The notes under the pieces are model-generated. The model was not told where the DNA came from. It was given only the letters and a program-made list of their open reading frames with translations, and did no database searches. 64,000 nt of DNA from Nemania diffusa (lineage: Eukaryota > Ascomycota > Sordariomycetes > Xylariales > Xylariaceae): the NCBI GenBank assembly GCA_038501195.1, contig JBBPUQ010000004.1:4230001-4294000 (forward strand). The letters run 5' to 3'. Every line of letters starts with the position of its first letter. The stretch's first letter is position 1. A program made the position numbers and the translations under genes. Below, one piece after another: positions 1-11,498 of this stretch.

Positions 1-1232
1 GCGTGATGGCGAGCCATTCGGGGTCGTAGGAGAGGGTGTAGGGTTTGCGGGGTGGGCGGGTTGGGGGGGTCAGCGGGGTCAGGGGGTTGAGCTGGATGAA
101 TTTGCGGCCGGGGAGGCATTTGTCTAGCGCGAGGAAGCGGGTCGTCGTGTTGGTTATGCTGGCCGGCGTGGGCTGGCCGGGTTGGAGCTTGGGGCCGGAC
201 TTGGGCTCGGGGTCAGCGGGGGTGGCGAATGATGCGGGGAGTTGCGCCCGTAGTTCGTCTGTCACTCCTGATGCGGGCGGTTGTGATGCTGAGGGCGTGG
301 GCTCCTCGGCGCTGGGTGCGTCTCCGGCTTCGGGCCCATCATCTTCGTCATCTAGGTCAATTTCATCTGGGTTCCCGGTAGCAGCTTGATCGGGGGCCCA
401 TGTTGCGGCGGGTGCCTCTTCGACAACTTCGGCGCCGCCGGGCGGTGAGTATCTCTTGAGAGCGGCATACTTGCAATGCAGGTGCGCGGAAAACCAATAT
501 GCTGGCCTAACTCGATCCATAACATAAGCAGCAGCCGGGTTTCCCAATTTGCCATCAATACTCTCCTGTCTGAAGTCGGGCTTCATTCTCCATAGGTTTT
601 TAGACTCTCCGTACTGTTCGATGGCCCGCGGCCAATCGTGGCTTAGACCGACATCAACTGGCTCCCTCAGTAGCAGTAGCTTTCGTACATCTACCTCGCG
701 CACGTGATAGAAGCTCTTGATGTCGTCCCGACTGAAAGGGAGCCGCTCGTGGTGCGGCTTGTTGTAATCAAATCCCTTCCAGATGCCACTCATCCCAGCT
801 ATGCGTAAGGGCCCGAAATTCAGAACATTGGCGGGACCGAGATAGTACATATTCGGCGCGACCCAGCCACCGTAGTATAGCTCCCATAGATATGAGCTTG
901 CCTCGTGGTTTCCGCCAATAAAGATGGTCATATAAGGTGCTTTCTTCTCACCATTGTAGTACGCTTGGAAATCACCCAGCTCTCTGTATTTGGCCGGCAC
1001 CGACATGACGGACAGATCTGCGGCGTTGCGCGCTGCCTGGAAGTCGCCGCCAATGATAAGCAAGTCTACGCCATTCCATCCCCGCGCCTCGCTAGCTTTG
1101 GCGACGGAAGAGTAAATGGCGTCGAGCGTTCCATGGCCCTATAATGATGTGAGCAATTAATTGTCATGTCTCTTGTATAAGGGGGCATCCTACACAGCCC
1201 TCAACGGCGACGCGGACCTCTCCTGGATTCAT
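1..1232 (-). CDS. DBR1: RNA lariat debranching enzyme Dbr1 (3' end of gene outside window)
   Basis: Metallophosphoesterase that cleaves the 2'-5' bond of excised intron lariats in the nucleus. Model: complement(join(<1..1138,1194..1232)). Exon 1 encodes 13 residues, MNPGEVRVAVEGC. The intron at 1139-1193 has GTAGG and ATTATAG ends, and exon 2 restores the family start VEGC-GHGTLDAIY. Metal-ligand motifs follow in the usual order: GGDFQAARN, GGNHEAS, then SHDWP and SAHLHCKY. The family-typical GGW.APN.YYLG and RI.G.SGI.....Y segments are also present. After the catalytic domain comes an acidic, Pro/Ser-rich stretch typical of fungal Dbr1 linkers, still open at base 1, so the C-terminal domain is missing only because the window ends. 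The start is the only ATG that precedes the conserved strand. This is a housekeeping gene, and the only one here of certain core function. Confidence 0.93.
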
Positions 1233-2463
1233 GTTCCGCTTTCTCGAAGCCCGAGACGACGCCGAAAAGAAACAGAGACGAGGACGATGAGTAAGTGTCC
1301 AGCCGCGATTATTTCGGGTGACTGTCCAGATTATCGGGCGTTGCCACAGGGATTTAGCAATGCAAGGTGCCATCCGTTAAACGTGTAAATATGTAGGTGG
1401 CATGGCACAGATTCTGTCGCGCCGTCCTTGGCATTCTCTCACTACCTAGGTACCTACCTTACCACCTGAGATTTCAGTGGGTCTAGCGGCATCAGCCGCT
1501 AACCCTAGCTATCTATCTGGGTACCTACCTAAATGCAACAACGCCTCGCTCTCTGCCTATCGAGGTAGTTCAATTTGGCGTTTCTGGCATTTAGTAAAAC
1601 TACTCATTTATATTCGCCCTTGAAATAAATGTTGTTAATTATTGTCTTCTTACGTTGTCGATTTTCATCTATGTAGAGTCTTCAAAGTTGATTGTCACTC
1701 AAACAGCTTGAAAGCATGATGTGAATAGTTAAAGAGAAGGATCGGTAGGTTTCTTCTTAAAAGCTCAGAATCGAATTTTATTTCTGTATCGTCTAATTAT
1801 TTACCAAGATGTTATAGCTCGCTACCTAGGGTTGTAACCGATCATTCGCCGAGCACCTTCATACGAAGACGCATAGCGTAATTCTCTAAACAGATCTAAG
1901 GTCAGAGAACATTAAGGCCTTGCTTTTTCCTAGTTAGGAGGCTAAAATCATATTTTATGAGGAGACTTCTCTCTCAATCGAAACCAAGCCTGCCTTCTTA
2001 GCTGTCCTGTTAGAAAAGGATCTTGTGAGGTAGCTAACCCGGCGGTCCACATGCAAAGGCTAGAGAAGGGGGTTTGGTGTTTAGAATATATTAGCAAAAA
2101 TAAATCTGTAAATATAATTTTCAACATAGACTTTGAATTAAATTAAAATCTTACTGATATAATTAAATATCAAATTAAAATTAAATCATCCCGTAAAAAT
2201 ATAAATATTACAACGTATGCTAGAGTAATAATTTCGTTTCACATATCTATAGTACGTTTTTATTAGGCTTACAATAATTAGCAGCAGCAACAGTAGGTAA
2301 TTTGAAGGCGAGTTGCCTATCTTCGTATTGTAAGCTTCTTTATTCCTCTATATGTGCTTATTAAATGAACTACATTGATAATGCCAAATTACAACAACCA
2401 TACGGTACGTGCTAATGTGATAAGTCCTGTCCATCTGCTAACCCACATGCAAATAGTATAAGA
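1233..2463. other. Intergenic, no gene seen
   Basis: Upstream of DBR1. It contains several short runs built from CCTA/TAGG tetramers (about 1444-1530) and an AT-rich patch (about 2085-2240). No frame with recognisable protein similarity was found on either strand. Confidence 0.5.
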
Positions 2464-2814
2464 TTATGCATATCCAGTTGCCCAACTTATAGCATCGCCA
2501 TTATGGATGGGCAATCCACGGACCCAAAGGGGCAACGGCCCTAGTTCTCGAAAGCACGGTTTGGCGACAGCACGGGTCTTCTGACAAAACCTCACAGGCT
2601 TCCTTTCTATATCTTCTTCAACGTATGGGCATGATTCTACGACGGCCGCTTCCACGGCAAACGGATCCAGGTAATCCAACCTACGAGGTCGTCCTCTGAA
2701 GTTGTCCATCTCCTCCAAAGGTAGTTCAATGTAGTAATCTTCCTGAGCATCATTGTCGACGCTAGGATGGGGCAAGGTCCTCAGCAACAACAGACTCGTT
2801 TCCCCTACCGCGAG
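2464..2814 (-). other. Unidentified open frame without a clear start
   Basis: An open frame of about 115 codons on the minus strand. Its composition is protein-like and acidic, with a segment YYIELPLEEMDNFRGRPRR. There is no ATG near its beginning; the first lies at 2709, which would leave 82 codons. I do not recognise the family. It could be the last exon or a relic of a larger gene, or a chance frame. Confidence 0.25.
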
Positions 2815-3277
2815 GCGTGGCTATCTTTTTAACTAGCTGCGCGCCCATCGCCAAGACCTATTCGTTGAACCCCGCTCCACGCTTGACTTGATGCCATGTA
2901 AGTGGCTCTCGCCCGGCGGTTAGAACCTAGGCCGCCGCCGGCGGACTCCCGGGGCTAGAGGGCCAAACCCCTTCTCAGTCCCGTGCAATTACGATTTCTC
3001 GTGCGCTGTAAAAGCTAGCTGCTAGGTGTGAGGAACAAGTTGACAAAGTCCCACGGCGGGAATGTGTTAACTCGGCACCTATGGCTTCGGGGGCCCGGCG
3101 AATTTTAGGGCCATCAGGGGCTTTGAGCAGCCCTCCTCGCCTCGGACGGGGTTTTATTCTTGAGCCTCTAGCTACTAATTATCTTGCCATAGCTGACAGC
3201 GTATAGTACTGGATGGACCCTTTCCTGAAAGATGGGATCTTCAACTCTGGCCCGAAACGAAGCCCTGAAAGCACGGC

Positions 3278-3592
3278 GGCAAGGACGAGTTTGGATTCAT
3301 ATTCGATCTAGATATTCCTCTCGAAACCTACAGTGCAGATGACTTGAATTTCAACCCGGGGTTTTGAACGTGGCGTATAGCTTATGGGGGCGCAGCATAG
3401 TTTACAGAGTAAGCGATCACAAGGGAGGACGTGCCAGAGGTGAGGGAGGAGCGGGTTGTATTCGGTCGGATGGACTTTGATAAGGCGGCATTAGAGTGGT
3501 AGTTGTATGAGATACGTAACAAGGGCGTTGTGAAGCTGGACGCAGAAGCAAGAGGTTTGCCCCAATTGCTGATAAGCTCTAGTCTGAGGTAG
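3278..3592 (+). pseudogene. Decayed coding frame, family unknown
   Basis: One reading frame stays protein-like for about 105 codons (for example DEFGFIFDLDIPLETYSADD, then REERVVFGRMDFDKAALEW and LYEIRNKGVVKLDAEARGLP). It is interrupted by TGA at 3365, two further stops near 3394 and 3403, and TAG near 3504, and it ends at TAG 3590. TAG and TAA stops are one C-to-T change from CAG/CAA, the CpA context favoured by RIP. I do not recognise the family. A frameshifted upstream part may begin at the ATG at 3213. The frame could also be chance. Confidence 0.35.
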
Positions 3593-5068
3593 TACTACGA
3601 TGTTCCTATGGTATCATCACACGTGTATGCCACCGACTGTTCGACGTTACCAGTATTAGAACGTTCTAGATGCGTGACTATCTATATAAAGCTCTACGTA
3701 ATAGTAGATCGGCATACTGGATAAAAGTACGTATGTATGTTGTATGTAATGCCGGGGATCTCTATGTAGTAGAGTTCTCAGAGCCTCCTGAAGGGCATCT
3801 GAGAAGTGTTACCAGCCAAGGTTTACACTTATACTAACGTACAAGCTACTCACCTAACAACTCGTGACCCAAGTCGATAAACTAGATACAAGTGGCCCAA
3901 TAATGAAAGTCTCTATAAATAGTATGCGTAAATAAATAGCAGCTAACGAAACACTTTTCAGTACACTTGACTCCCGTCTGTACACGTGGGTTATCGTACC
4001 CGGGTACAGTCTATATATAACAAAGCAGCCGAAAACCCAAACCTGAGTTCCCATGGGCATTCCCGTTCCTAAGACCCGAAACACAACCGAATACCTAAAC
4101 GCTAAATAAAATTTGAATATCATAATATGGATAATACTACGCGATATCCACACCATAGAAGTGTGATACGCGCGACATATCCACGTCGCTAATAGCAGAC
4201 GAGAGGGGGGGGAGGTAAGCTCCTCGATCCCACTGTCGCACTCGCTGAAACCATAACGCCGATGGTTTCCCTGAAAAATACACTAATCGTAAAAACGCCT
4301 TGGCCGTTGCCGAGGCCCCATGTTCTCTCTATATATAATCTGCCAGCGGCAGGAACAGTAGACCTAACTGGTCTATGACGTGAGGAAAGCGGGGGAACAT
4401 GATCGTAGAAGGGAGCGCACCTGTACTTAGGGTGCATCCCCGCGCCGATCAGTGAAGGTGTGGGAGGATCTCGCCACTATCCCCTGCATAGGAGGATATA
4501 TGCTAGATGCCAACGACGGGAATGAGGGAGTAGGTGAATGGTAGTGGACTGGGTAGGAGGTAGTAGTGTGACAAGGCGAAAGGGGCAGGGGTAGAATAAG
4601 GGAGAGCCAATTGATGAAAGGATCGGGGAATCTATGGGAGCGGCTGCCTGGGATCTTAGCCGAGTTGGTGGGTGGCACATTGATCGTGTGATACCAGCCG
4701 AGACCAGAGGGTTAAGGCAGCACAGAGAGAGCCGTGCTGGGAAACGCAGGCAGCCGCGGTCATAGGATTCATATGGAGCCGTCCTTTTTCTGGATATGCG
4801 TTCTTGTTGGCGCTAAGTAACTGTGAGATGTGATGTGTCTGGGTTCGCAAAGCCAACGCGGGATGTGGCCCGCCTGAAGGGATCTAGAAATATGGGTAGA
4901 TAAGAGGCAGGTTTGACAACTAGTGCTGTAGACTCGACCTTGAGCCTGATGGCGCGGCTGTGCGCACCGTGAGACGTGAAATCGCTGTAGGATTCCCGAC
5001 AATCTCTGTGATACCTTCCTCGTCATCATATCGTGTGATTGCGTTGTTCTTCTGATCGACTAGAGCAT
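3593..5068. other. Intergenic, no gene seen
   Basis: Short frames occur on both strands but none has recognisable motifs or plausible splice structure. A TATATATAA run lies near 4330. Confidence 0.45.
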
Positions 5069-5947
5069 CTAGCGGGAGTCAGGAAGAGGGTGAGGGACGT
5101 AATTGCCAGTCTCACGGTAACCAGAGCGAGATGAGGACGAGTTGGACGCACCTACTCTTCTCTCTGCCGTCGTGAGGGAGTAAGTACCGGGCTGTCGGGG
5201 CGATATTAAACTGTTGCTAGCTCTCGGTATCTCCTCGATGTAACGCCTGTCACCGCCGGCGGATGCGTTGGTTCGCTGGCTGCTGCCTCTCGAAGCCAGA
5301 GTAGCTTCGGAGCTGCGTGAGCCTCTTGTTGTGTGCGAGCTTGCTGAGTCTGCCTGTTCCCTATTGATTCGTTCCTTCATGCGAGAGGCTAACTCAGCAT
5401 CCTCCCTTTGGTCTCTAGTTCGCCTAGTACTAAGCTCATAGGAGGCTCCGGATATGACTGGCACACTCAAGGGACGCTCTAGCTGCTGATCGTAGCGATA
5501 CTTGAGGTCGCCATAGTCCTCTTTCCATTGGGAGATTTCGGACTCTAGGTCTCGGATTTGTGTATTTGCCACCTCAAGGGCCACATCCTGTTTCTCCATA
5601 CGATCGTTCAATTTCTCTATACGGTCACGAGCTGTTTGGTAGCTCTTTTCTGCATCGCGGTGGCTTTTGCGCATCTCAATATACTCGTTCTGCTTCTTGT
5701 TGTACTTGTTCTTCCATTGGTCGATGTCTTTGATGGCATCGGCGAGCGCTTCTCGGAGAGCATCGACATTGTTGCTCTGAAGGTCGTAGTCCCGGGCTGT
5801 AAATCTCTCGTCAAGACTACCACTTGAACCAGTATGATCACTAGAGGACGAACCAACTCCTGAGTCACGAGGATGAGGTTCAGTATGTTTTAAGACGCCC
5901 CTCAGAGGGGGCGAGGGGGAGAAAGTGACCCGGCGACTGTCGGACAT
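5069..5947 (-). CDS. Coiled-coil protein, function unknown
   Basis: A single-exon frame of 292 residues starting MSDSRRVTFSPSPPLRGVLK. An in-frame ATG six codons upstream is less attractive. Residues about 1-55 are Ser/Pro-rich and probably disordered. About 60-165 form a highly charged heptad region rich in Glu, Lys, Asp and Gln with Trp in repeated QWK contexts, consistent with a long coiled coil. The last 120 residues are Ser/Arg-rich and low in complexity. No catalytic motif, signal peptide or membrane segment is visible. The base composition and absence of stops across 0.9 kb support a real gene. Fungal proteins of this design are often structural or scaffold proteins, but nothing here fixes a role. 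The gene is isolated, with several kilobases of non-coding DNA upstream. Confidence 0.75.
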   Translation of the reverse strand: MSDSRRVTFSPSPPLRGVLKHTEPHPRDSGVGSSSSDHTGSSGSLDERFTARDYDLQSNNVDALREALADAIKDIDQWKNKYNKKQNEYIEMRKSHRDAEKSYQTARDRIEKLNDRMEKQDVALEVANTQIRDLESEISQWKEDYGDLKYRYDQQLERPLSVPVISGASYELSTRRTRDQREDAELASRMKERINREQADSASSHTTRGSRSSEATLASRGSSQRTNASAGGDRRYIEEIPRASNSLISPRQPGTYSLTTAERRVGASNSSSSRSGYRETGNYVPHPLPDSR

Positions 5948-8900
5948 GCTGATGATGACCAACACTCTTTCTAGGGTTGACGCTAAGGTTTCTAAGGCTT
6001 ATTGACGTAAACCGACTGAACTTGGTAGCCACAGATGGGCAGCGAGGTGGGACGGCGACTTTAGTGACAACTCAAAGTGGTTGTTGGGCGGCGTGGTAGT
6101 GGAAAGTGAAGTGAGAATGAGTCAAGCGACCAAGCGGTAACGGAACAGGGGGTGGAGTATATGAAGAGGGATATAGGCTCTAATACCAACAAGCCAATTT
6201 ACGGGTGATAGAGGGACGCTGGACACAGGAGAAGACTGAAGAGGTAAAGTAGAAGGGGAGGGCAGGGCCGAGAAGAGTCTTATACAAAGTCGATGTTGGC
6301 CTCTGATTCGCGAATGGGAGGGGCCTGCTCTATTGATTTCCTGGCGCAGTACTTGTAAAAGGAAGTACGTACTTGTAGGCGCGCAGTAAGAGGGAGAGAA
6401 AGAGAGAGAAGATGTATAGTTTGCACGCATGCGACAGCACGAAAAAGCGAGTTGTAAGTGCGGTAGTAAATGTACCTTGTACGATGAAGAAGGGTTGGCT
6501 GCCTCGCCCTATCGAGTCATAAGCCTGCCTGGGCAGCGCCCAGGTAGCGATCCTTCGCGCCACATGAGCCTCATAGCAAGTCAGGGGTCTCCCTATCCAT
6601 AAAACAAATAATAACAACGAGCGGTAGTAGAAGAAAAAAAAGGCAACAGAGCCGTGGTACTCTGTAGGCCGCGGCGCGTGTGTAAGTACAGGCTGGAGAG
6701 AGCGCAAGGTAGGCAAATGGCAAGGTGGGCCACACATCTTTTTTTACCCGGGTTCTTTTCTGCTTATTCATTATCAAATGCTTTTGCTTGATAAGATGCT
6801 GCTGCTCTCATTTCGGTACCGGTACCACGCAATGCACGCGCTGAATGTGGGGGCACTGCCGGTTACGGCCAGGGCATTGTACAGAGAGCATGGCATTTCA
6901 GGTTCAAATTTTGTCAGATTTATCGCCAGGGTTCTTTTCTATGTGTAGTCACTGTACTCTGTAGTGTGTAGGTAGGCTAGGTATGTAGTCCGAGCCCTGG
7001 GTCACCAGTAACCCGGAAACAGGGTGCAGCGTACAACGTGGAGAGAGTGAGGGAGAGTGTCTACTTACATTCAAACCAAAGAGACGGACGGGGAGAGAGA
7101 GAGACCAGACGGAAAGCGTTGGAAAGTTCGATAGTGGGCAGAGGGCTGGCTTTGTGTATCCCTCCATGAACTAGCTCGGGCCATTCAAGAGCTAGCATTA
7201 CACCGAAAAACAATAGAGAAGTGCAAACAATGCGCGCGCTGGTACTCTGTCGATGGTAGGCATGGGTAGCTTAGGTAGTCTAGATTTCTGGCCCCCAACG
7301 CGGTGCCGGTTGCGAGGGAAATACCTATCGACAGCACGACGCGCAAGAGGTACCACGGTCGCGTGTCTCTCTAGCTTCGTCCGTTGACAGGTCGATAATC
7401 TGAACTGACGGTGGCGGTACAAATGGTGTCGTAATGGTGTCGGCGTCGCGCGCGCGCTTTGTGCCGGGAGCAAACTCTGTCATTTTGCTCGATGCAGACG
7501 TTTCTGCGCGTTGCGCCAGCTCGAGTGCTCGAGTTAGGTATTGTCCGCAGCAGCTGGCGCGCATGGAATGTTCTGCACACAGCATCTGCAGCAGTACAGA
7601 GCACAGACCACATGCCACAGAGCACAGAACACAGAGTACAGAGCCGGGTACTGTACATACCTACCATAACCATACATAGGTAACCATACCGCCAGTACAC
7701 TCGCTACACAGCCAATGGCAGAGGTCTCCCTATCATCCGAATAGCCAAACTGGCGGTTGCATAATGACTCACAGTAGACCTACATATGTACATACTTGCT
7801 GTAGAGGAGGTTGCACGTCAAGAGTTGCCCGTTCGAGGCATGCCATCCAATGCATGACGTCTGTGGGAGATCATTGCAGCCCGGGTCCAAGCAGCTACTC
7901 TAGGTACCTTTAGTTGGTACCTTTAGCTGGCTGAGACAGGTGTAGCGTCCACTGTAGGGCTAGAGTGGGTTGGTTCTTCCGCTGCCTGCTTGTTTTAGTG
8001 TAGGTACCTGGCCTTGGTAGTGGAAGAATCAGGCAAACATTGGTCCACTATCCCTCCCCCCCCGCCTTTCCTATCCCCTATCCTATCCCCATCTCGTCAT
8101 CGGAGAAGGGAGAAGGTCGGGTTTTTCCACTTTCTCTCGGCTGCTACTCTACTCGTCGAACCAGGTGATCGGGCAGCATGCACCCTAGCCATCTCGGGGT
8201 TAGATTGCTGCAGACTCGCCGCGCCCGTCGGTACAGATACACAGCGTCGTCGCAAATAGACTCGGGTCAATCCTGCGCCAACAACAATACCTCTTGTCAA
8301 CCTGCGAAACTGCTTTGTCACTTTTTGCACTTTTGAAATCGCTTCGCTGTCTGCCTTCGGGATTATCTACACCGCTACTAATACTTGTCCCTCCTGACAG
8401 GTGCTTAATTTATTCCTGTTTTTGCTGTCGTAAGTATGCGTTGTTTATTGTTTATTGCGTACAGTAAATACTACCGCGAAATCAAAATCTGCCTAGGACT
8501 TAACTAGGTAGGCATTTCTGTCACTTTAAATAGAGGTCGAAGGATCCTCTGGCCCAATTTTGATCGCTACAATGCTATGCATCATCGGGACAAAAGCTCC
8601 CTGCTCGGCTTCTTTTAACTTGCACTCTAAGTGGTCGTGAGATCAACTACCTATCCATGTACGCATCGGTATAGTCCTGTAGAAACAGCCCTTGCTAGAT
8701 TTGGAAGAGTCCCCTGTACAGAGTACCATACAGACCTGACATATTTACAAGCACTCCATCCTTCAATCTTTCGTCTGACCCAACCCCCCTCCACCTCTCT
8801 CCCCTTTTAGTGGTGCTAGAGGCCGCCACTTGTCGCCTATCGCGCTTGTCTGCGCCTACACGCCAGGGTATTAGCGACTGATGAGGCGAAGGATAAGAAT

Positions 8901-10877
8901 AAGACGGATATGACTGATTGCACAGGCGGGCTAGATACACGTGCGAGGGTCTCGCTGTTACACGTCGGAACCCTGTAAGGTTACGCTAGCTGCACCCCGG
9001 AATCTGACAGAGCGCGGGAGTTTCCTGGGACTGTCTCTGTCGCATCTTGGACGGTGTAACCGAAAAATCTGCCTTGGTCGCTATCTACCTATGCCACCAC
9101 CGCCCAGACTAGGTAATATGTAATATGGACAACACTTACTGAGGTAATGCGCAAGGGTCGCATCAAGTACCTAGTTGCAGTCTGACACTTTTTCTAAGTC
9201 CCGGAGACTGGCCATTTCGCCGAATTAATCTACACACTCTACCGTGATCTTATTGCGAAGGTAGAAGGATTAGACGATTGAAAAGTTTCAGACCTCAACC
9301 AACAACTTGTTATAGTCGTATCTATCTAGCTTGGCGACTGCCTACGTTTGAACTTTAGCTATACGACTTTTATTTTTGGCTCCAACTTAGTATTAGACGA
9401 GGCTGCCCACTGATCTACATTTTTTACGCATTGATCACAGAGTACCTGGATAGGTACAGAGTACGTGAGAGCATGTAAGTTGACGCAATGAATTGTGCTA
9501 GGAAGACCATGTTCTGTAAGCTGCAACACTCGGTAGCAAGCTACTGTATACTTGTATGCGTACTTACGCTACCCGCCGAGACAAACCCGATTTCCCGTAG
9601 CAACGACACATCCCAGCCCATGCTTGTGGAATCTGACGTGCATAGCGGCTAACCTGCAGCTCTCCATTTTGTACGCATAGGTGGTGTGCTGTAGGTCTTC
9701 TACTGTGCCTCAGGTTCACAGTCCCGAAGTATTACGCCGACGCAGAATTTTTTTTCCTGATTTCACCCGATCTTTAAATTGCGTCCTTGGCCCGGCAGAG
9801 CCGCGCGTCATTTCTTCACCGTCGGATGCACGGCTGGTTTATTGATATGTTACGCTGGGCAGCAATGTAGCGCGCGACACGGCAGCGGCATCTTGCGCTG
9901 AGCTGTCGCAGATTCAGCCTCGGTGGCGAGAAGTAGGTAAGACAATAAACGAATAAACGTTACGGGTGCACATGAATGCACGTGTCAACGCGACAGCTTA
10001 TTTCCCTCGTCGTCGTCGTCGTCATCATCAGCATGTATTGTTTTTGTAAACTTAATGTTTGTTTTTTTCTGCCTTCTTTTTCTTTCCGCTCTGGTGCCGT
10101 CATCTGTGGCTTATCGATGACTCGGCTGGATAACTCGCCGTCAAGCAACAAAGGGACTAAGATGAGAATATACACTTTGCTCTAGCCGATGTGTGTCTGG
10201 ATCTGATTCGGTGGATCAAGCGACCGACACCACGAGTGCGGGGTGTTAAATTAGAACGCCACATGATGGAGGGTGTTCACTTATAGCCTTCTCACGCGCC
10301 CCAAAACGCCAAAGGATTCGCTCATGGGACGCGCTGCGCTAAACCGCCGAATGATGTGAATACGATGAGAAGAGATATTAGTGCCTTTAGCTAGTAGATA
10401 TGCTATTCTAGGGGGGTATGTGCCCAGTCATTAAACTATAGATTCGTTGAAGTCATTTCGTGTACGTAGTTCAACAAAGGGAAAAAAAAGTAAGTAAGCC
10501 AAGCCACTGGCGAAAACATGCGGGGTATTCCAACGGCAAACTCCAAGCCTGAGACCTTCTAACTCCCCCTCTCCAGTGCGACATTCTGTATTCTGTAGCA
10601 CTTACATAGGAAAAAAAGGGGGAAAAAAATAGAAACACCCCGTTTGAAAGGGATGAACTGCAAAGCCAAACCCGGAACCCCTTCAATGACCACCGTGTTT
10701 ATCTATGCGCAATCTGTGATGGTCCCCGCCTGTACCCCGATCCAAATCCAAATCCAAACCCAAACCCCTGAGAACATGGGGGGAAAAATGCAACCTGCCA
10801 ACGCCAAAATGCGTGCTAAGACTCCGCATGCAAACCCGCCACCCAATCTAGTATCTAGTTAAATCCCATCCCCGATC
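5948..10877. other. Long gene-poor spacer
   Basis: About 4.9 kb with no supportable gene. The sequence is rich in purine or pyrimidine simple runs (GAGA-type near 6390-6410 and 7100), CACAGAG-like repeats (about 7590-7640) and scattered TAGGTACC palindromes. Stretches around 8000-8450 look like pyrimidine-rich fungal leader sequence, but no convincing downstream gene follows. Transcribed non-coding RNA cannot be excluded. Confidence 0.5.
10008..10029. repeat. Trinucleotide repeat (CGT/CAT)
   Basis: Five CGT units followed by CAT units. It lies inside a short chance frame and looks like a simple microsatellite. Confidence 0.7.
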
Positions 10878-11498
10878 TCACCTCAAGCCGAAGCTATATC
10901 GGCCACGGAACGACAGCGGATCGCGGCACCTGCGCAGCTGGCGCCGCAGGTCGTCGACGAGATTCCAGGCGTCTCTAGCCTCCTCGGCCTTGACGCCGAG
11001 CTCGCGCCTGTCCTTGCTGTGCGCGCGGTTCGAGCGCCGGATCTCGTTCTCCCACGCCGTGGCCTCGTCGTTCTGGATCCGCACCGTCTCGGTGAGCTCG
11101 CGCACGCGGATCTTGAGCACGTCGTTCTCCTTCCGCAGCGCGCGCAGGTCGAGCTCCTTGCCCTCGAGCTCCGCCCGCAGCGCGTCCGCCGCCGCCCGCC
11201 GCCGGAGAAGCTTGTCGTCGCGATGCGGCGGCGGCGGCGGCGGCGGCGCGGAGCGTAGCCGGTCGATCTTAGCTTGCAGGTCTTGGTTCTCGCGCGCCAG
11301 CTTCGCGTTGGCCGTACGCGCGCTGCGCTCCTGCGCGATCAGGTTGTTCCACTCGGCCGGGGAGACGCGGGCGCAGTTGTCGGTGCAGTTGTCAGCGCAG
11401 AATGGGCGCGTGTAGTGGAGGGGGTATTGGTAGGAGGAGAACGAGCGCGAGCGCGTGTGCCCGAGGGGAGTAAATCCGTACGCGTAGTAGTCAGGCAT
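10878..11498 (-). CDS. Coiled-coil protein with polyproline tract
   Basis: A 206-residue frame beginning MPDYYAYGFTPLGHTRSRS. The frame is open further upstream, but the extra 77 residues look non-coding. A short Cys pair (CADNCTDNC) near residue 37 is followed by two predicted coiled-coil stretches, separated by seven consecutive prolines encoded by a CCG-type run (about 11228-11250). The second helix is rich in Arg, Glu and Leu with heptad spacing, and the protein ends in a basic Arg-rich tail. GC content is much higher than in the flanks. No enzyme motif is present. It is similar in design, but not evidently in sequence, to the coiled-coil gene at 5069-5947. Function unknown. Confidence 0.65.
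   Translation of the reverse strand: MPDYYAYGFTPLGHTRSRSFSSYQYPLHYTRPFCADNCTDNCARVSPAEWNNLIAQERSARTANAKLARENQDLQAKIDRLRSAPPPPPPPHRDDKLLRRRAAADALRAELEGKELDLRALRKENDVLKIRVRELTETVRIQNDEATAWENEIRRSNRAHSKDRRELGVKAEEARDAWNLVDDLRRQLRRCRDPLSFRGRYSFGLR

Noticed and set aside
1444..1530. CCTA/TAGG palindromic runs as a specific regulatory element
   Set aside because: The same tetramer runs are scattered through many spacers of the window (for example near 7900, 12660, 34907 and 41788), so they look like dispersed microsatellite sequence.
9976..10185. Small hydrophobic protein
   Set aside because: The hydrophobic run of valines comes from a CGT/CAT microsatellite; the remainder is unconvincing.
10736..10770. 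Telomere-like CCAAAT/CCCAAA repeats
   Set aside because: Units are ATCCAAA and ACCCAAA, irregular and few; the fungal telomere unit TTAGGG is not present.
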